Assembly: GCA_021636625.1 (NCBI GenBank)
Contig: JAJWLX010000002.1
Location: forward strand, 1-64,000
DNA length: 64,000 nt
Direction: 5' to 3'
Source of the DNA: Prevotella sp.
GTDB lineage: Bacteria; Bacteroidota; Bacteroidia; Bacteroidales; Bacteroidaceae
The notes beneath the pieces are model-generated. The model did no database searches. It had not been told where the DNA came from and worked only from the letters and a program-made list of their open reading frames with translations. The number at the start of each line of letters is the position of its first letter. The stretch's first letter is position 1. A program made the translations under genes and the position numbers. Below are positions 34,427 to 42,467 of this stretch, piece after piece.

Positions 34427-36316
34427 TTACATTTCCTTTATCTGACTGATGATGTTTGCGTTACTCTGCCTGATGGTGTTCAGGTCTCGGTAGAGTCGGA
34501 TTCTGAATCGCCACATTCTCAGGTAGAGTACGATGCCCACAGGTACGATGATGGCTGCAAGGATGTTGAGCCACTGGCGTTCGAATGGGCGGGTATGAGC
34601 CTTCGTCGCAAGAATAGGGTAGAGGTTGAGGTTGTGAAGGATGACCTTGTTCCTGGTATTGGTCAGATCCTCTATCACGTTTTCAAGCTCATTGCTAATG
34701 CGCTCAATCTCGTTGTCGGGCTGGTATTTGAAGAACACATTGATGAAGTTTGGAAGCTTCTTCAGCTCGTGTACCTTATTATATATATAGATGTCGCTGT
34801 TGAGCTTTTCCAGTCGCTGTGCATCTTCTGCATATTTCGGCTCTTCGATGATGACCTCCTTGCCGAAGACGTGGCGTTTGATACGGAGACCGAGCAGTTT
34901 CATGAAGAACATCTTATACATCTCCATATTGAACACCGTAGAGTCGTTGGTAGCCTTGTAGGTGACGAATATGGCGATTGGTGTCAGTACGGCAGGAGCC
35001 AGTCCTTGACCGAACCAGATGGTCCAGGTTCCCAGTCTCGACATTCGGTAGCCCGTATTGTCAAGGATGTAGAAGATAATGAACACGAATACGGAGATGA
35101 TGACCGGGAATCCCAATCCACCCTTTCGGATGATGGCACCCAGTGGGGCTCCGATGAAGAAGAAGATCAGGCAGGAGAGTGCCAGCGTGAACTTCTTGAT
35201 TGCTTCTATCTTGTGTTGCCTGATGATATAGTCGGCATCGCTCGTAACCATTGCCTTGAAGTTGAGGTCGGTGAGCTCCTGCTGTGCTGTCATCTGTGCA
35301 TCATTGAGTGCCCGAAGTTTCTTGTCGTTCGAGAGCTTATTATATAAGGTGTCAAAAATCTCCGTTTGTCCCTTCTTGATTTCTTTCAGCGAATCTGCCT
35401 TGTTTATCTGCGCCGTGCGGTAGAATCGGGCATTTGCTTCCGAGAGATAGTTCTTTCCTATGGAATCATACAGTCCGTTGATGGAGTCGATGGAGTGGAA
35501 GATCTCCGACAGACCTTTTCCCTTGGCATTGTTGGCAAGCGACGAGGCATCAGTAAGGTTGAAGTCGGCATCAAAGTCGAGCACGATCTTCTTGGAAACG
35601 AAGGTTTCTCTTCTGTATGGAACGGCAGCGCTGTTGCCGAATTCGCTGCTTTTCATATTCTCAAACCATTCTCCGCTGTAGAGACTCAACACGAGGTGCT
35701 TCTTCTCGGCAGTACTTTGCAGCATTCCCGAGTCGGCAAGGATAATGGCGGCATCTTCGTAGCTGTCTGTCATGCGATAGATCATGATGCCGTAGAGCTT
35801 TCCTGTATTCAGATCCTTCTTCTGCACATAGAGGTTGCAGTTCGGGATTCCATCGTAGAAGATGCCTTCCGGGATTTCCAGTTCCGGACTCTTCTGCTTC
35901 ATGGATATGAGGAGTTGTGCCAGCTTCTGGTTGGAGTGAGGACCTACATTATTTTGGAAGTAGAAGGAACCGAACATGATGATGACGGTGATGACGATGA
36001 GCGAGCGGAAAGCCTGCATCAGAGAGATGCCGGCAGCCTTGATGGCAGTGAGCTCTGAACTTTCGCCGAGATTACCGAAAGTCATCAGTGAGGAGAGGAG
36101 AATGGCAAGCGGCAATGCCTGAGGTACGAGCATCAGCCCCATGTACCAGAAGAACTGCGCCATCACGTCCATCGAGATTCCCTTTCCGATGAGGTCGTCG
36201 ATATATCGCCATAGGAACTGCATCATCAGCACAAACTGGCAGATGAAGAAAGTTCCCATGAAGAGAAGTCCAAATTGCTTGGCTATAAATATGTCTAATT
36301 TCTTAATTCTAAGCAT
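34427..36316 (-). CDS. LptF/LptG-family lipopolysaccharide export permease (YjgP/YjgQ)
   Basis: 629 residues from ATG 36316 (MLRIKKLDIFIAKQFGLLF). The frame is open to 36382, but that upstream ATG overlaps the -7 promoter element. N-terminal membrane helices carry the family pattern GTFFICQFVLMMQFLWRYIDDLIGKG and PQALPLAILLSSLMTFGNLGESSELTAIKAAG. A large periplasmic region comes next, then C-terminal helices (FFIGAPLGAIIRKGGLGFPVIISVFVFI, a family hallmark). It moves LPS from inner membrane to the Lpt bridge. It is longer than the enterobacterial ~360-residue proteins because of the periplasmic insert and an additional tail after ~480, as is usual in Bacteroidota. Confidence 0.9.
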   Translation of the reverse strand: MLRIKKLDIFIAKQFGLLFMGTFFICQFVLMMQFLWRYIDDLIGKGISMDVMAQFFWYMGLMLVPQALPLAILLSSLMTFGNLGESSELTAIKAAGISLMQAFRSLIVITVIIMFGSFYFQNNVGPHSNQKLAQLLISMKQKSPELEIPEGIFYDGIPNCNLYVQKKDLNTGKLYGIMIYRMTDSYEDAAIILADSGMLQSTAEKKHLVLSLYSGEWFENMKSSEFGNSAAVPYRRETFVSKKIVLDFDADFNLTDASSLANNAKGKGLSEIFHSIDSINGLYDSIGKNYLSEANARFYRTAQINKADSLKEIKKGQTEIFDTLYNKLSNDKKLRALNDAQMTAQQELTDLNFKAMVTSDADYIIRQHKIEAIKKFTLALSCLIFFFIGAPLGAIIRKGGLGFPVIISVFVFIIFYILDNTGYRMSRLGTWTIWFGQGLAPAVLTPIAIFVTYKATNDSTVFNMEMYKMFFMKLLGLRIKRHVFGKEVIIEEPKYAEDAQRLEKLNSDIYIYNKVHELKKLPNFINVFFKYQPDNEIERISNELENVIEDLTNTRNKVILHNLNLYPILATKAHTRPFERQWLNILAAIIVPVGIVLYLRMWRFRIRLYRDLNTIRQSNANIISQIKEM

Positions 36317-36379
36317 TTCTTTTTTTCTAGTAAGCTGTTTTCTCATAGTTTTGAGGTGAACAGCTATCGTTTCAGCCTG

Positions 36380-36387
36380 CAAAGTTA
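36380..36387 (-). promoter_or_regulatory. -7 promoter element (TAACTTTG on minus strand) for lptF-ribBA
   Basis: Plus strand CAAAGTTA. Transcription would start near 36374, so lptF translation must start downstream, at 36346 or 36316. Confidence 0.7.
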
Positions 36388-36509
36388 CACAAAAAAATTA
36401 GAAATCCTTTCTTTTTCGCTTTTTTTATATATATAATAGGTGTAAATAGGTCGGAATTTGAGCAAAAAAAAGAAAAAACAAACTTTTTTCGAAAAATTCT
36501 CCGAAAAAA

Positions 36510-36541
36510 TTTGGTGGAATCAAATAATTGTTGTACCTTTG
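36510..36541 (+). promoter_or_regulatory. Promoter of tRNA-Met
   Basis: A -33 element TTTG (36510-36513) and a -7 element TACCTTTG (36534-36541) are separated by 20 bp. This is the most complete Bacteroidota promoter in the window, 32 bp before the tRNA. Confidence 0.8.
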
Positions 36542-36573
36542 CACCCGCAAATCAGAAATGACTTGTAAAGGAT

Positions 36574-36647
36574 GGCGGGATAGCTCAGCTGGTTAGAGCG
36601 TCGGATTCATAATCCGGAGGTCGAGGGATCGTGGCCCCCTCCCGCTA
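36574..36647 (+). tRNA. tRNA-Met (anticodon CAT)
   Basis: 74-nt cloverleaf. The acceptor GGCGGGA/TCCCGCT starts with a G-T pair, the D arm is GCTC/GAGC with loop AGCTGGTTA, and the anticodon stem TCGGA/TCCGG has loop TTCATAA (CAT). The T stem GAGGG/CCCCC contains an A-C mismatch, and the T loop reads ATCGTGG instead of the usual TTCRANN. CCA is not encoded (CAT follows the A discriminator). Lack of the three anticodon-stem G-C pairs of initiators favours elongator Met. CAT could also be lysidine-modified Ile2, which cannot be excluded by eye. Confidence 0.95.
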
Positions 36648-36652
36648 CATTG

Positions 36653-36683
36653 AGACACTAACTTTTTAGTTAGTGTCTTTTTT
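36653..36683 (+). terminator. Terminator after tRNA-Met
   Basis: A perfect 11-bp stem AGACACTAACT/AGTTAGTGTCT with TTTT loop (36653-36678) is followed by TTTTT. It starts 6 bp after the tRNA. Confidence 0.95.
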
Positions 36684-36694
36684 GTGCGCCAAAC

Positions 36695-36816
36695 TTTTCC
36701 ACATTTTTCCACAAAAGTCTTGATAAAGTTTTCCACAGGGGTGTTGATAACTGTGGAAAAGAAATATAAGTACCTGATAATCAGTTTAGCCTTGTCTGGA
36801 TAACGATTGTTGATAA
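36695..36816. other. Cluster of DnaA-box-like 9-mers (candidate oriC-like region)
   Basis: Seven near-matches to TTATCCACA lie in 122 bp. TTTTCCACA occurs at 36695, 36705 and 36729 (plus) and 36752 (minus). TTATCAACA occurs at 36742 and 36808 (minus), and TTATCCAGA at 36795 (minus). Two of them form a perfect 10-bp inverted repeat, TTTTCCACAG (36729-36738) and CTGTGGAAAA (36751-36760). A/T-rich DNA follows (36817-36890). No gene is present in 36684-36916. No dnaA gene is adjacent, which is not required in Bacteroidota. Confidence 0.45.
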
Positions 36817-36883
36817 CCGAATCTCCTAAAAGTTCTTCACATTTTTTATTCATACTTTTCTTGCATTTTTCAAAAATATGTTG

Positions 36884-36891
36884 TAATTTTG
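36884..36891 (+). promoter_or_regulatory. -7 promoter element TAATTTTG for the AraC regulator
   Basis: TAnnTTTG match 25 bp before ATG 36917. Confidence 0.65.
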
Positions 36892-36916
36892 CCCTCAACT
36901 AAAAATTTGGGTCTTT

Positions 36917-37765
36917 ATGAAGCAGCAACAAGTTTATAATTTGAAAGAGTTTGCCGCTCGACACCATCTTGAAAGTATCTTTGGGGCTTATGCCGCACAT
37001 ATTTATATAGACGATCTATGCGAAAAGGATTTTATAGAGATGGCTCAAGAGCGCACCCTGTTCACGAAACTCGTGTTGGTGACCAGGGGAAACATCAATA
37101 TGGGGGTACTTCAGCAAGGTACTGAAGCCAATGATTCCGACAGGACGTTTTCGGCAGGTGAATTGCTGGTCGTTTCGCCCAAGCATGTCATTGCTTTTTC
37201 CGAGATGTCGGCGGATTTTGAGGCTGAGTGCATCCTGGTGGATGAGGAGATTACGGCCGATGTGGTGTATCAGTTATCGGATGACAAGCAGAAAGCTGCC
37301 ATCGATATCTTTCACATGATTCGTGATATTGTGCGTCATCAGCACATCTACAAGGTAGAGATGATCCAGTCGATGGTGAATGTTTTGAAGCTTCTGGTTT
37401 CGGAACTTCCTTACGAGAATATATCGGTGACTCGCGATTTGCGCCACAAGAAGGAAGTTTATGAGATTTTCCTTCATCTTCTGTATCGTCATTTCAAGAC
37501 CGAGCGACAAATCAGGTTCTATGCCGACAAGTTGAATGTCTCAGTACCTTATCTTTCCAGAATGATCAAGGATATTTCGGGAACCACCGTGAATGATCAC
37601 ATCACCTCCCTGCTCTATAAGGAAATCTGTAATCTCCTGAAGCAATCGGACATGACGATGGGTGAAATAGCAGACCATCTGCATTTCAGCGATCAGAGTG
37701 CTATGACGAATTTCTTTAAGATGAGAGCGGGAATGACGCCGCTGGCATATCGGAACCAAGGCTGA
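36917..37765 (+). CDS. AraC-family transcriptional regulator
   Basis: 282 residues. An N-terminal cupin-like effector domain (about 20-160; RTFSAGELLVVSPKHVIAFSEM) is followed by a C-terminal double helix-turn-helix (about 185-282) with IRFYADKLNVSVPYLSRMIKDISGTTVNDHI and MGEIADHLHFSDQSAMTNFFKMRAGMTPLAYR. It binds DNA and controls an unknown target. No ligand can be inferred, and neighbours (tRNA on one side, convergent aspA on the other) do not reveal a regulon. A strong terminator follows. Confidence 0.9.
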   Translation: MKQQQVYNLKEFAARHHLESIFGAYAAHIYIDDLCEKDFIEMAQERTLFTKLVLVTRGNINMGVLQQGTEANDSDRTFSAGELLVVSPKHVIAFSEMSADFEAECILVDEEITADVVYQLSDDKQKAAIDIFHMIRDIVRHQHIYKVEMIQSMVNVLKLLVSELPYENISVTRDLRHKKEVYEIFLHLLYRHFKTERQIRFYADKLNVSVPYLSRMIKDISGTTVNDHITSLLYKEICNLLKQSDMTMGEIADHLHFSDQSAMTNFFKMRAGMTPLAYRNQG

Positions 37766-37816
37766 TGTTGAAGGCTTTTGCCCTTACACGGCATTTAAGC
37801 TTTATGTATAACAAAT

Positions 37817-37865
37817 AACCTGTAAGCTATATTCTTTTGGTGAGAATACGCTTACAGGTTTTTTG
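37817..37865. terminator. Terminator between the AraC regulator and aspA (convergent)
   Basis: AACCTGTAAGC (37817-37827) pairs with GCTTACAGGTT (37850-37860), with an inner ATTCT/AGAAT pairing, followed by TTTT. Confidence 0.85.
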
Positions 37866-37901
37866 TTTGTCAGCTAATCAGCTGACTGGTTATGGAAAAA
37901 T

Positions 37902-39320
37902 TTATTTCAGGGTAAATTTGTGTGACTGCAACATCTCCTTAGGATCGAGTGCTTTGTCAAGCTCTTCCTTGCTCAGAATGCCCTGTTCGATGACGATGTC
38001 ATAAACGGAACGGCCTGTGGCGTGAGCTTCCTTAGCAACCTTAGTACTCTTCTTGTAGCCGATGATAGGATTGAGGGCAGTAACGATACCGATACTGTTC
38101 TTTACCATCTCGTAGCAGCGCTCCTTGTTGACGGTGATGCCGAGGATACACTCAGAAGTCAAAGTCTCGATAGCGTTCTTCATCCATGTCAAGCTCTCGA
38201 AGAGGCTCTCGGTGATGATAGGCTCCATTACGTTCAACTCCAACTGACCAGCCTCTGCTGCGAAGCTTACAGTAGCATCGTTACCGATTACCTTGAAGCA
38301 AACCTGGTTGGTTACCTCAGGGATAACAGGGTTCACCTTACCTGGCATGATAGAAGAACCTGGTGCCTTGGCAGGGAGATTGATTTCGTTCAGACCGCAG
38401 CGAGGACCAGAAGCCATCAAGCGGAGGTCGTTACAGATCTTAGACAGCTTGATTGCCAAGCGCTTCAGAGCTGAAGAATAGCTTACGTAAGCACCTGTAT
38501 CAGGGGTAGCCTCTACCAGGTCGGTAGCTGTTTCGAAGTTTTCGCCAGTCAACTTGCTGAGGTTGGCAGCACAAAGCTTAGCGAAGCCAGGAACTGCGTT
38601 CAAACCTGTACCGATAGCAGTACCACCCATATTGATCTCATGCAAGAGCTTCACGTTGCGCTCTAGATTGAGGATTTCCTCTTCCAGGTTGTTGGCGTAT
38701 GCATTGAATTCCTGACCGAAAGACATTGGAACTGCATCCTGCAACTGGGTACGGCCCATCTTGATAACGTCTGCATATTCGTCTGCCTTGTATCGGAATG
38801 CGCTGATCAAACCTGTCAAAGCACCTACCAGGTGTGTATTCATACGAATCAAAGCCAAACGGATAGAGGTTGGGTAAACATCGTTGGTGCTCTGTCCACA
38901 GTTGCAATGGTCGTTAGGAGAGCAGAACTGATAGTCACCCTTCTCGTGACCCATGATTTCGAGTGCACGGTTAGCTATCACCTCGTTGGCATTCATGTTT
39001 ACAGAAGTACCAGCACCACCCTGTACCATGTCGATAGGGAAGTTCTCATGCCATTTGCCTTCGATGATCTCGCGGCAAGCTTGAGAGATAGAACCCGAAA
39101 TTTCATCGTTGATCACACCGAGGGTATGGTTGGTCTCGATAGCTGCCAACTTCACGTAAGCGATAGCGATGATGAAATCAGGGTAAGCTTTCATAGTCTT
39201 ACGGGAAATGTGATAGTTGTTGATACCGCGCTGTGTCTGTACACCGTAAAGTGCTTCAGCAGGAACTTTGAGTTCACCTAAAAGGTCTGACTCTACTCTA
39301 AAATTTTTAACTTCAGCCAT
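37902..39320 (-). CDS. aspA: Aspartate ammonia-lyase
   Basis: 472 residues of the fumarase/aspartase superfamily: GGAGTSVNMNANEVIANRALE, SPNDHCNCGQSTNDVYPTS, and the signature GSSIMPGKVNPVIPEVTNQVCFKVIGND. The KVNPVIPE..NQV form and ELN in GQLELNVMEPII point to aspartase rather than class II fumarase. A separate class I fumarase at 61327 also makes a second fumarase less likely. It converts aspartate to fumarate and ammonia, feeding the reductive succinate branch typical of Prevotella. Its promoter lies divergently from the hybrid two-component regulator. Confidence 0.92.
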   Translation of the reverse strand: MAEVKNFRVESDLLGELKVPAEALYGVQTQRGINNYHISRKTMKAYPDFIIAIAYVKLAAIETNHTLGVINDEISGSISQACREIIEGKWHENFPIDMVQGGAGTSVNMNANEVIANRALEIMGHEKGDYQFCSPNDHCNCGQSTNDVYPTSIRLALIRMNTHLVGALTGLISAFRYKADEYADVIKMGRTQLQDAVPMSFGQEFNAYANNLEEEILNLERNVKLLHEINMGGTAIGTGLNAVPGFAKLCAANLSKLTGENFETATDLVEATPDTGAYVSYSSALKRLAIKLSKICNDLRLMASGPRCGLNEINLPAKAPGSSIMPGKVNPVIPEVTNQVCFKVIGNDATVSFAAEAGQLELNVMEPIITESLFESLTWMKNAIETLTSECILGITVNKERCYEMVKNSIGIVTALNPIIGYKKSTKVAKEAHATGRSVYDIVIEQGILSKEELDKALDPKEMLQSHKFTLK

Positions 39321-39429
39321 AATATAGTTAGTTTTGTTGTTTATACTAATGTTATCTATTCTCTAGTTATTGTATTATTTTTATTGATTCTCTGTTTTCG
39401 GAAGAAGGAGTTGTTTCCTTTATCCGCTG

Positions 39430-39437
39430 CAAAGATA
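39430..39437 (-). promoter_or_regulatory. -7 promoter element (TATCTTTG on minus strand) for aspA
   Basis: Plus strand CAAAGATA, 110 bp upstream of the aspA start. It shares the 291-bp divergent region with the regulator promoter at 39525. Confidence 0.65.
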
Positions 39438-39524
39438 CGATGATTTCTGTAGATTCTCTTTATAAAAAATGAACCTTAATTTGTAAAAAACGCACCAAAT
39501 GCACTAAAATCCAAAAAAAAATAG

Positions 39525-39532
39525 TAACTTTG
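39525..39532 (+). promoter_or_regulatory. -7 promoter element TAACTTTG for the hybrid two-component regulator
   Basis: TAnnTTTG match giving a ~75-nt leader before ATG 39612. The leader ends in an (AT)n run covering 39596-39613 immediately around the start codon. Confidence 0.65.
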
Positions 39533-39611
39533 CACCGTAACTCTTATAGAGGCAACTCTTTTAGAGCCTATCAATCTATAAATTTAAACAATACAATATA
39601 TATATATATAT

Positions 39612-42413
39612 ATGAAACGCTATTTATACCTTATTATATATATAGGTTTGGTACTTTCGATGGCGGCATGCAAGCAGCAGCCTAAGAAGTTTGTCATCGG
39701 TGTATCCCAATGCTCCGAGGATATCTGGCGCGACAAGCTCAATGATGAGCTGAAGATGGGAGAGTATCTCAATGATTCGATTATCGTGAAGCTTGCTTCC
39801 TCTAATGATGACAATGTGTTGCAGAACAGGCAGGTTAATCAGTTCGTGGATGAGGGCGTGGACTTGCTGGTCATCTCTCCTAATCAGTTGAGTGCGATTT
39901 CCAAGGCGGTTGAGCGTGCCTACGAAAAGGGAATCCCGGTGATTCTGTATGATCGTTTCTCCAATACCGATAAATATACTGCATTCATCGGCTGCGACAA
40001 CTATCATATCGGTAAGTCGATGGGTACCTTTATAGCTCAAAAGCTTCAGGGTAAGGGACGTATTGTTGAAATCTGTGGATTGGATGGATCTTCGCCTGCC
40101 ATGGAGCGCCATCTTGGTTTCATGGATGCCATCAAACCATATCCGGGTATCCAGGTTATTGCTTCTGAAGGAGGTAACTGGAAGGAGGAAGGAGGCGTTC
40201 AGGCTATGAAGCGCATCCTGAAGAAGACACAGGATTTTGATTATGTCTTTGCTCACAACGATCGTCTGGCATGGGGTGCCTACGAGGCCGCCAAGCAGAT
40301 GGGGCTGCAGCATCGTTATAAATTTACGGGTGTTGATGGAATGGCTACCAGGGGTGGTGGCCTGGAGCTGGTGCGCGATGGCATCTTTGAGGCTTCCTAT
40401 CTTTATCCTACCAAGGGTGATGAGGTGATTGCCTTGGCGATGAAGATTCTGAAGCATCAGCCTTTTGAGCGGAAAAACTATCTCAGTACATCTATCATTA
40501 CCCGGGAAAATGCGGAACTTACGTTGATGGAAGCCAGAGACGCTGAGCGACAGGCTCATAATCTGAAGGCTTTGCATAAACAGGTGGATCGGTATCTTTC
40601 TGACTATAATTCCCAGAAAGTGATGTTGATAGGCTTGTGCCTGTTCTTGCTGGTTTGTATTGTCGCTGCTGCTATGATTTTCCGCAGTTATGTGGTGAAG
40701 GCTAAACTGAATGAGGAACTGGCGAGAACCAATGGAGAATTGAAAAGAGTGAATGGGGAATTGGAAAGCAAGAACGCTGAGTTGAAACGACTGAACGAGG
40801 AGGTGTTGGAACTCACCCATTCCCGCCTGGTGTTCTTTACGAATATCAGTCATGAGCTCCGTACTCCATTGACATTGATTGCCGATCCTGTGGAGATGCT
40901 TCTGGAGGACAGTTGCATCAAGGGAAAGAGTCGTGAACTCTTAAAGATGGTGAAGCGTAATGCGGTAGCTCTGCAGCAACTGGTGAGCAGCATCCTCGAT
41001 TTCCGAAAGATTCAGAACGGAAAGATGGAGTTGACGCTCTATCGCTTCGACCTGGTGAAAGCTTTGAAAATGTGGGTAGGCGATTTCCAGCTTACTGCTG
41101 AGCGTAAGCAAATCAAGCTCCATTTGGATATATCTGATTCTGTCGGTTCTCAGGAGGTGGTTGCTGATAAGGAGAAGATAGCTCGTGTTGTCTTCAATCT
41201 TCTGAGCAATGCCTTGAAATATACACCTGCCGGTGGCGATATTTTCGTATCTCTGAAAGATGAGGATGGAAAGTTCCGCCTGGATGTAAGAGATACCGGT
41301 AAGGGAATCTCGCAGGAAGAGGCTGGCAAGATTTTCGAGCGTTTCTTCCAGGCTAAGGGAGCTGCAAGTGGTACGGGCATCGGCTTGGCTTTGGTGAAGT
41401 CGTTTGTTGAATTGCATCATGGCGAGGCTCGTGTAGAAAGTGAATTGGGTAAGGGATCCGACTTTTTCGTGGTGATTCCTCGTGAGCAGGAGGATAAGTC
41501 GCTAGTTATCCACACGGATGTGGATAATGTGGATAACTCTGTAAATGCTTCTTTATCAGAATGTAAAACTTTGATTAGTGAGTCAGAACTGCAATATATC
41601 GACGATGGAGAGAGAAAAAGTGGAAAAGTACAGCAGGTGCTGAGCGAACATGCGAATAAGCCAACCGTCTTGGTTATCGATGACAACAATGATATCCGTC
41701 AGTACGAACATACCCTTCTGCAGGATGATTATATTGTCTTGGAAGCTGCCGATGGTAAGGAAGGTCTGGATGTTGCCAAGAAGGAAGTTCCTGACCTGGT
41801 GGTCTGTGATGTGATGATGCCGGTGATGGATGGTCTGGAGTTTACGCAGAATCTGAAGACCCATACTGCAACCTCTCATATCCCTGTCATTATGCTTACG
41901 GCGAAGAATCTGGAAGAGCATCGTGCCGAGGGTTATGAGCATGGTGCCGATTCCTACATCACCAAGCCGTTCCACAGCAAGGTACTCCTGGCACGTATAG
42001 AGAATCTGTTGAAGCAGCGCAAACTTCTGAAGCATCTTTTCCAGGGCACTCTGGAGGCAGAACAGGAAATCGCCGATTCTCATCTGGAAGATCGTGATAA
42101 GCAGTTTATGAAACAGCTTCACGCCATCATTCAGAAGAATCTCTCGGATAGCGAGTTTGGCGTCGAGAATATCGGTAAGCAGATAGGCTTGAGCCGCGTC
42201 CAGCTTTATCGCAAGGTGAAGGCGATGACGGGTTCTTCTGTCGTAGATTTGCTTCGCAAGGCTCGCTTGGCGAAAGCAAAACGTTTGCTGGAGTCCCGCA
42301 GTATGAGTGTTTCCGAGGTAGCCTATGATGTGGGCTTCTCTGCTCCTTCTTATTTCACCAAGTGTTTTAAAGATGAGTATGGTATGTTGCCGGGAGAAGT
42401 GGGAAATATATAA
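39612..42413 (+). CDS. Hybrid two-component system regulator with periplasmic sugar-binding sensor (likely fructose/fructan)
   Basis: 933 residues. The N-terminal signal/lipobox-like segment (MKRYLYLIIYIGLVLSMAAC) precedes a type I periplasmic-binding domain (about 25-315; VIGVSQCSEDIWRDKLNDE...FAHNDRLAWGAYEAAKQMG). A membrane helix (about 337-360) and a coiled coil (about 365-400) follow. HisKA has His414 in FFTNISHELRTPLTL, and the ATPase has DTGKGISQEEAGKIF and GTGIGLALVKS. The receiver has Asp733 in VVCDVMMPVMDG, and an AraC-type HTH completes the chain. A LacI-like sensor fused to this chassis is the architecture of the fructose-sensing regulator of the Bacteroides fructan locus (BT1754). 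GH32, sugar transporter and fructokinase genes downstream agree. Confidence 0.92.
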   Translation: MKRYLYLIIYIGLVLSMAACKQQPKKFVIGVSQCSEDIWRDKLNDELKMGEYLNDSIIVKLASSNDDNVLQNRQVNQFVDEGVDLLVISPNQLSAISKAVERAYEKGIPVILYDRFSNTDKYTAFIGCDNYHIGKSMGTFIAQKLQGKGRIVEICGLDGSSPAMERHLGFMDAIKPYPGIQVIASEGGNWKEEGGVQAMKRILKKTQDFDYVFAHNDRLAWGAYEAAKQMGLQHRYKFTGVDGMATRGGGLELVRDGIFEASYLYPTKGDEVIALAMKILKHQPFERKNYLSTSIITRENAELTLMEARDAERQAHNLKALHKQVDRYLSDYNSQKVMLIGLCLFLLVCIVAAAMIFRSYVVKAKLNEELARTNGELKRVNGELESKNAELKRLNEEVLELTHSRLVFFTNISHELRTPLTLIADPVEMLLEDSCIKGKSRELLKMVKRNAVALQQLVSSILDFRKIQNGKMELTLYRFDLVKALKMWVGDFQLTAERKQIKLHLDISDSVGSQEVVADKEKIARVVFNLLSNALKYTPAGGDIFVSLKDEDGKFRLDVRDTGKGISQEEAGKIFERFFQAKGAASGTGIGLALVKSFVELHHGEARVESELGKGSDFFVVIPREQEDKSLVIHTDVDNVDNSVNASLSECKTLISESELQYIDDGERKSGKVQQVLSEHANKPTVLVIDDNNDIRQYEHTLLQDDYIVLEAADGKEGLDVAKKEVPDLVVCDVMMPVMDGLEFTQNLKTHTATSHIPVIMLTAKNLEEHRAEGYEHGADSYITKPFHSKVLLARIENLLKQRKLLKHLFQGTLEAEQEIADSHLEDRDKQFMKQLHAIIQKNLSDSEFGVENIGKQIGLSRVQLYRKVKAMTGSSVVDLLRKARLAKAKRLLESRSMSVSEVAYDVGFSAPSYFTKCFKDEYGMLPGEVGNI

Positions 42414-42467
42414 TATTACATCATATAATTAACGTAGTTTCTAATAATAACTAATTTTCAGAAGAAA

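Noticed and set aside
33204..34449. Plus-strand frames across ribBA
   Set aside because: Antisense shadows of a gene with complete RibB and RibA motifs.
34595..36058. Two long plus-strand frames (250 and 230 residues)
   Set aside because: Antisense to lptF, with low-complexity Val/Asp/Glu-rich translations and no family features.
36593..36898. 101-residue minus-strand frame over the tRNA and DnaA-box cluster
   Set aside because: It overlaps the tRNA and its terminator and has no coding features or promoter.
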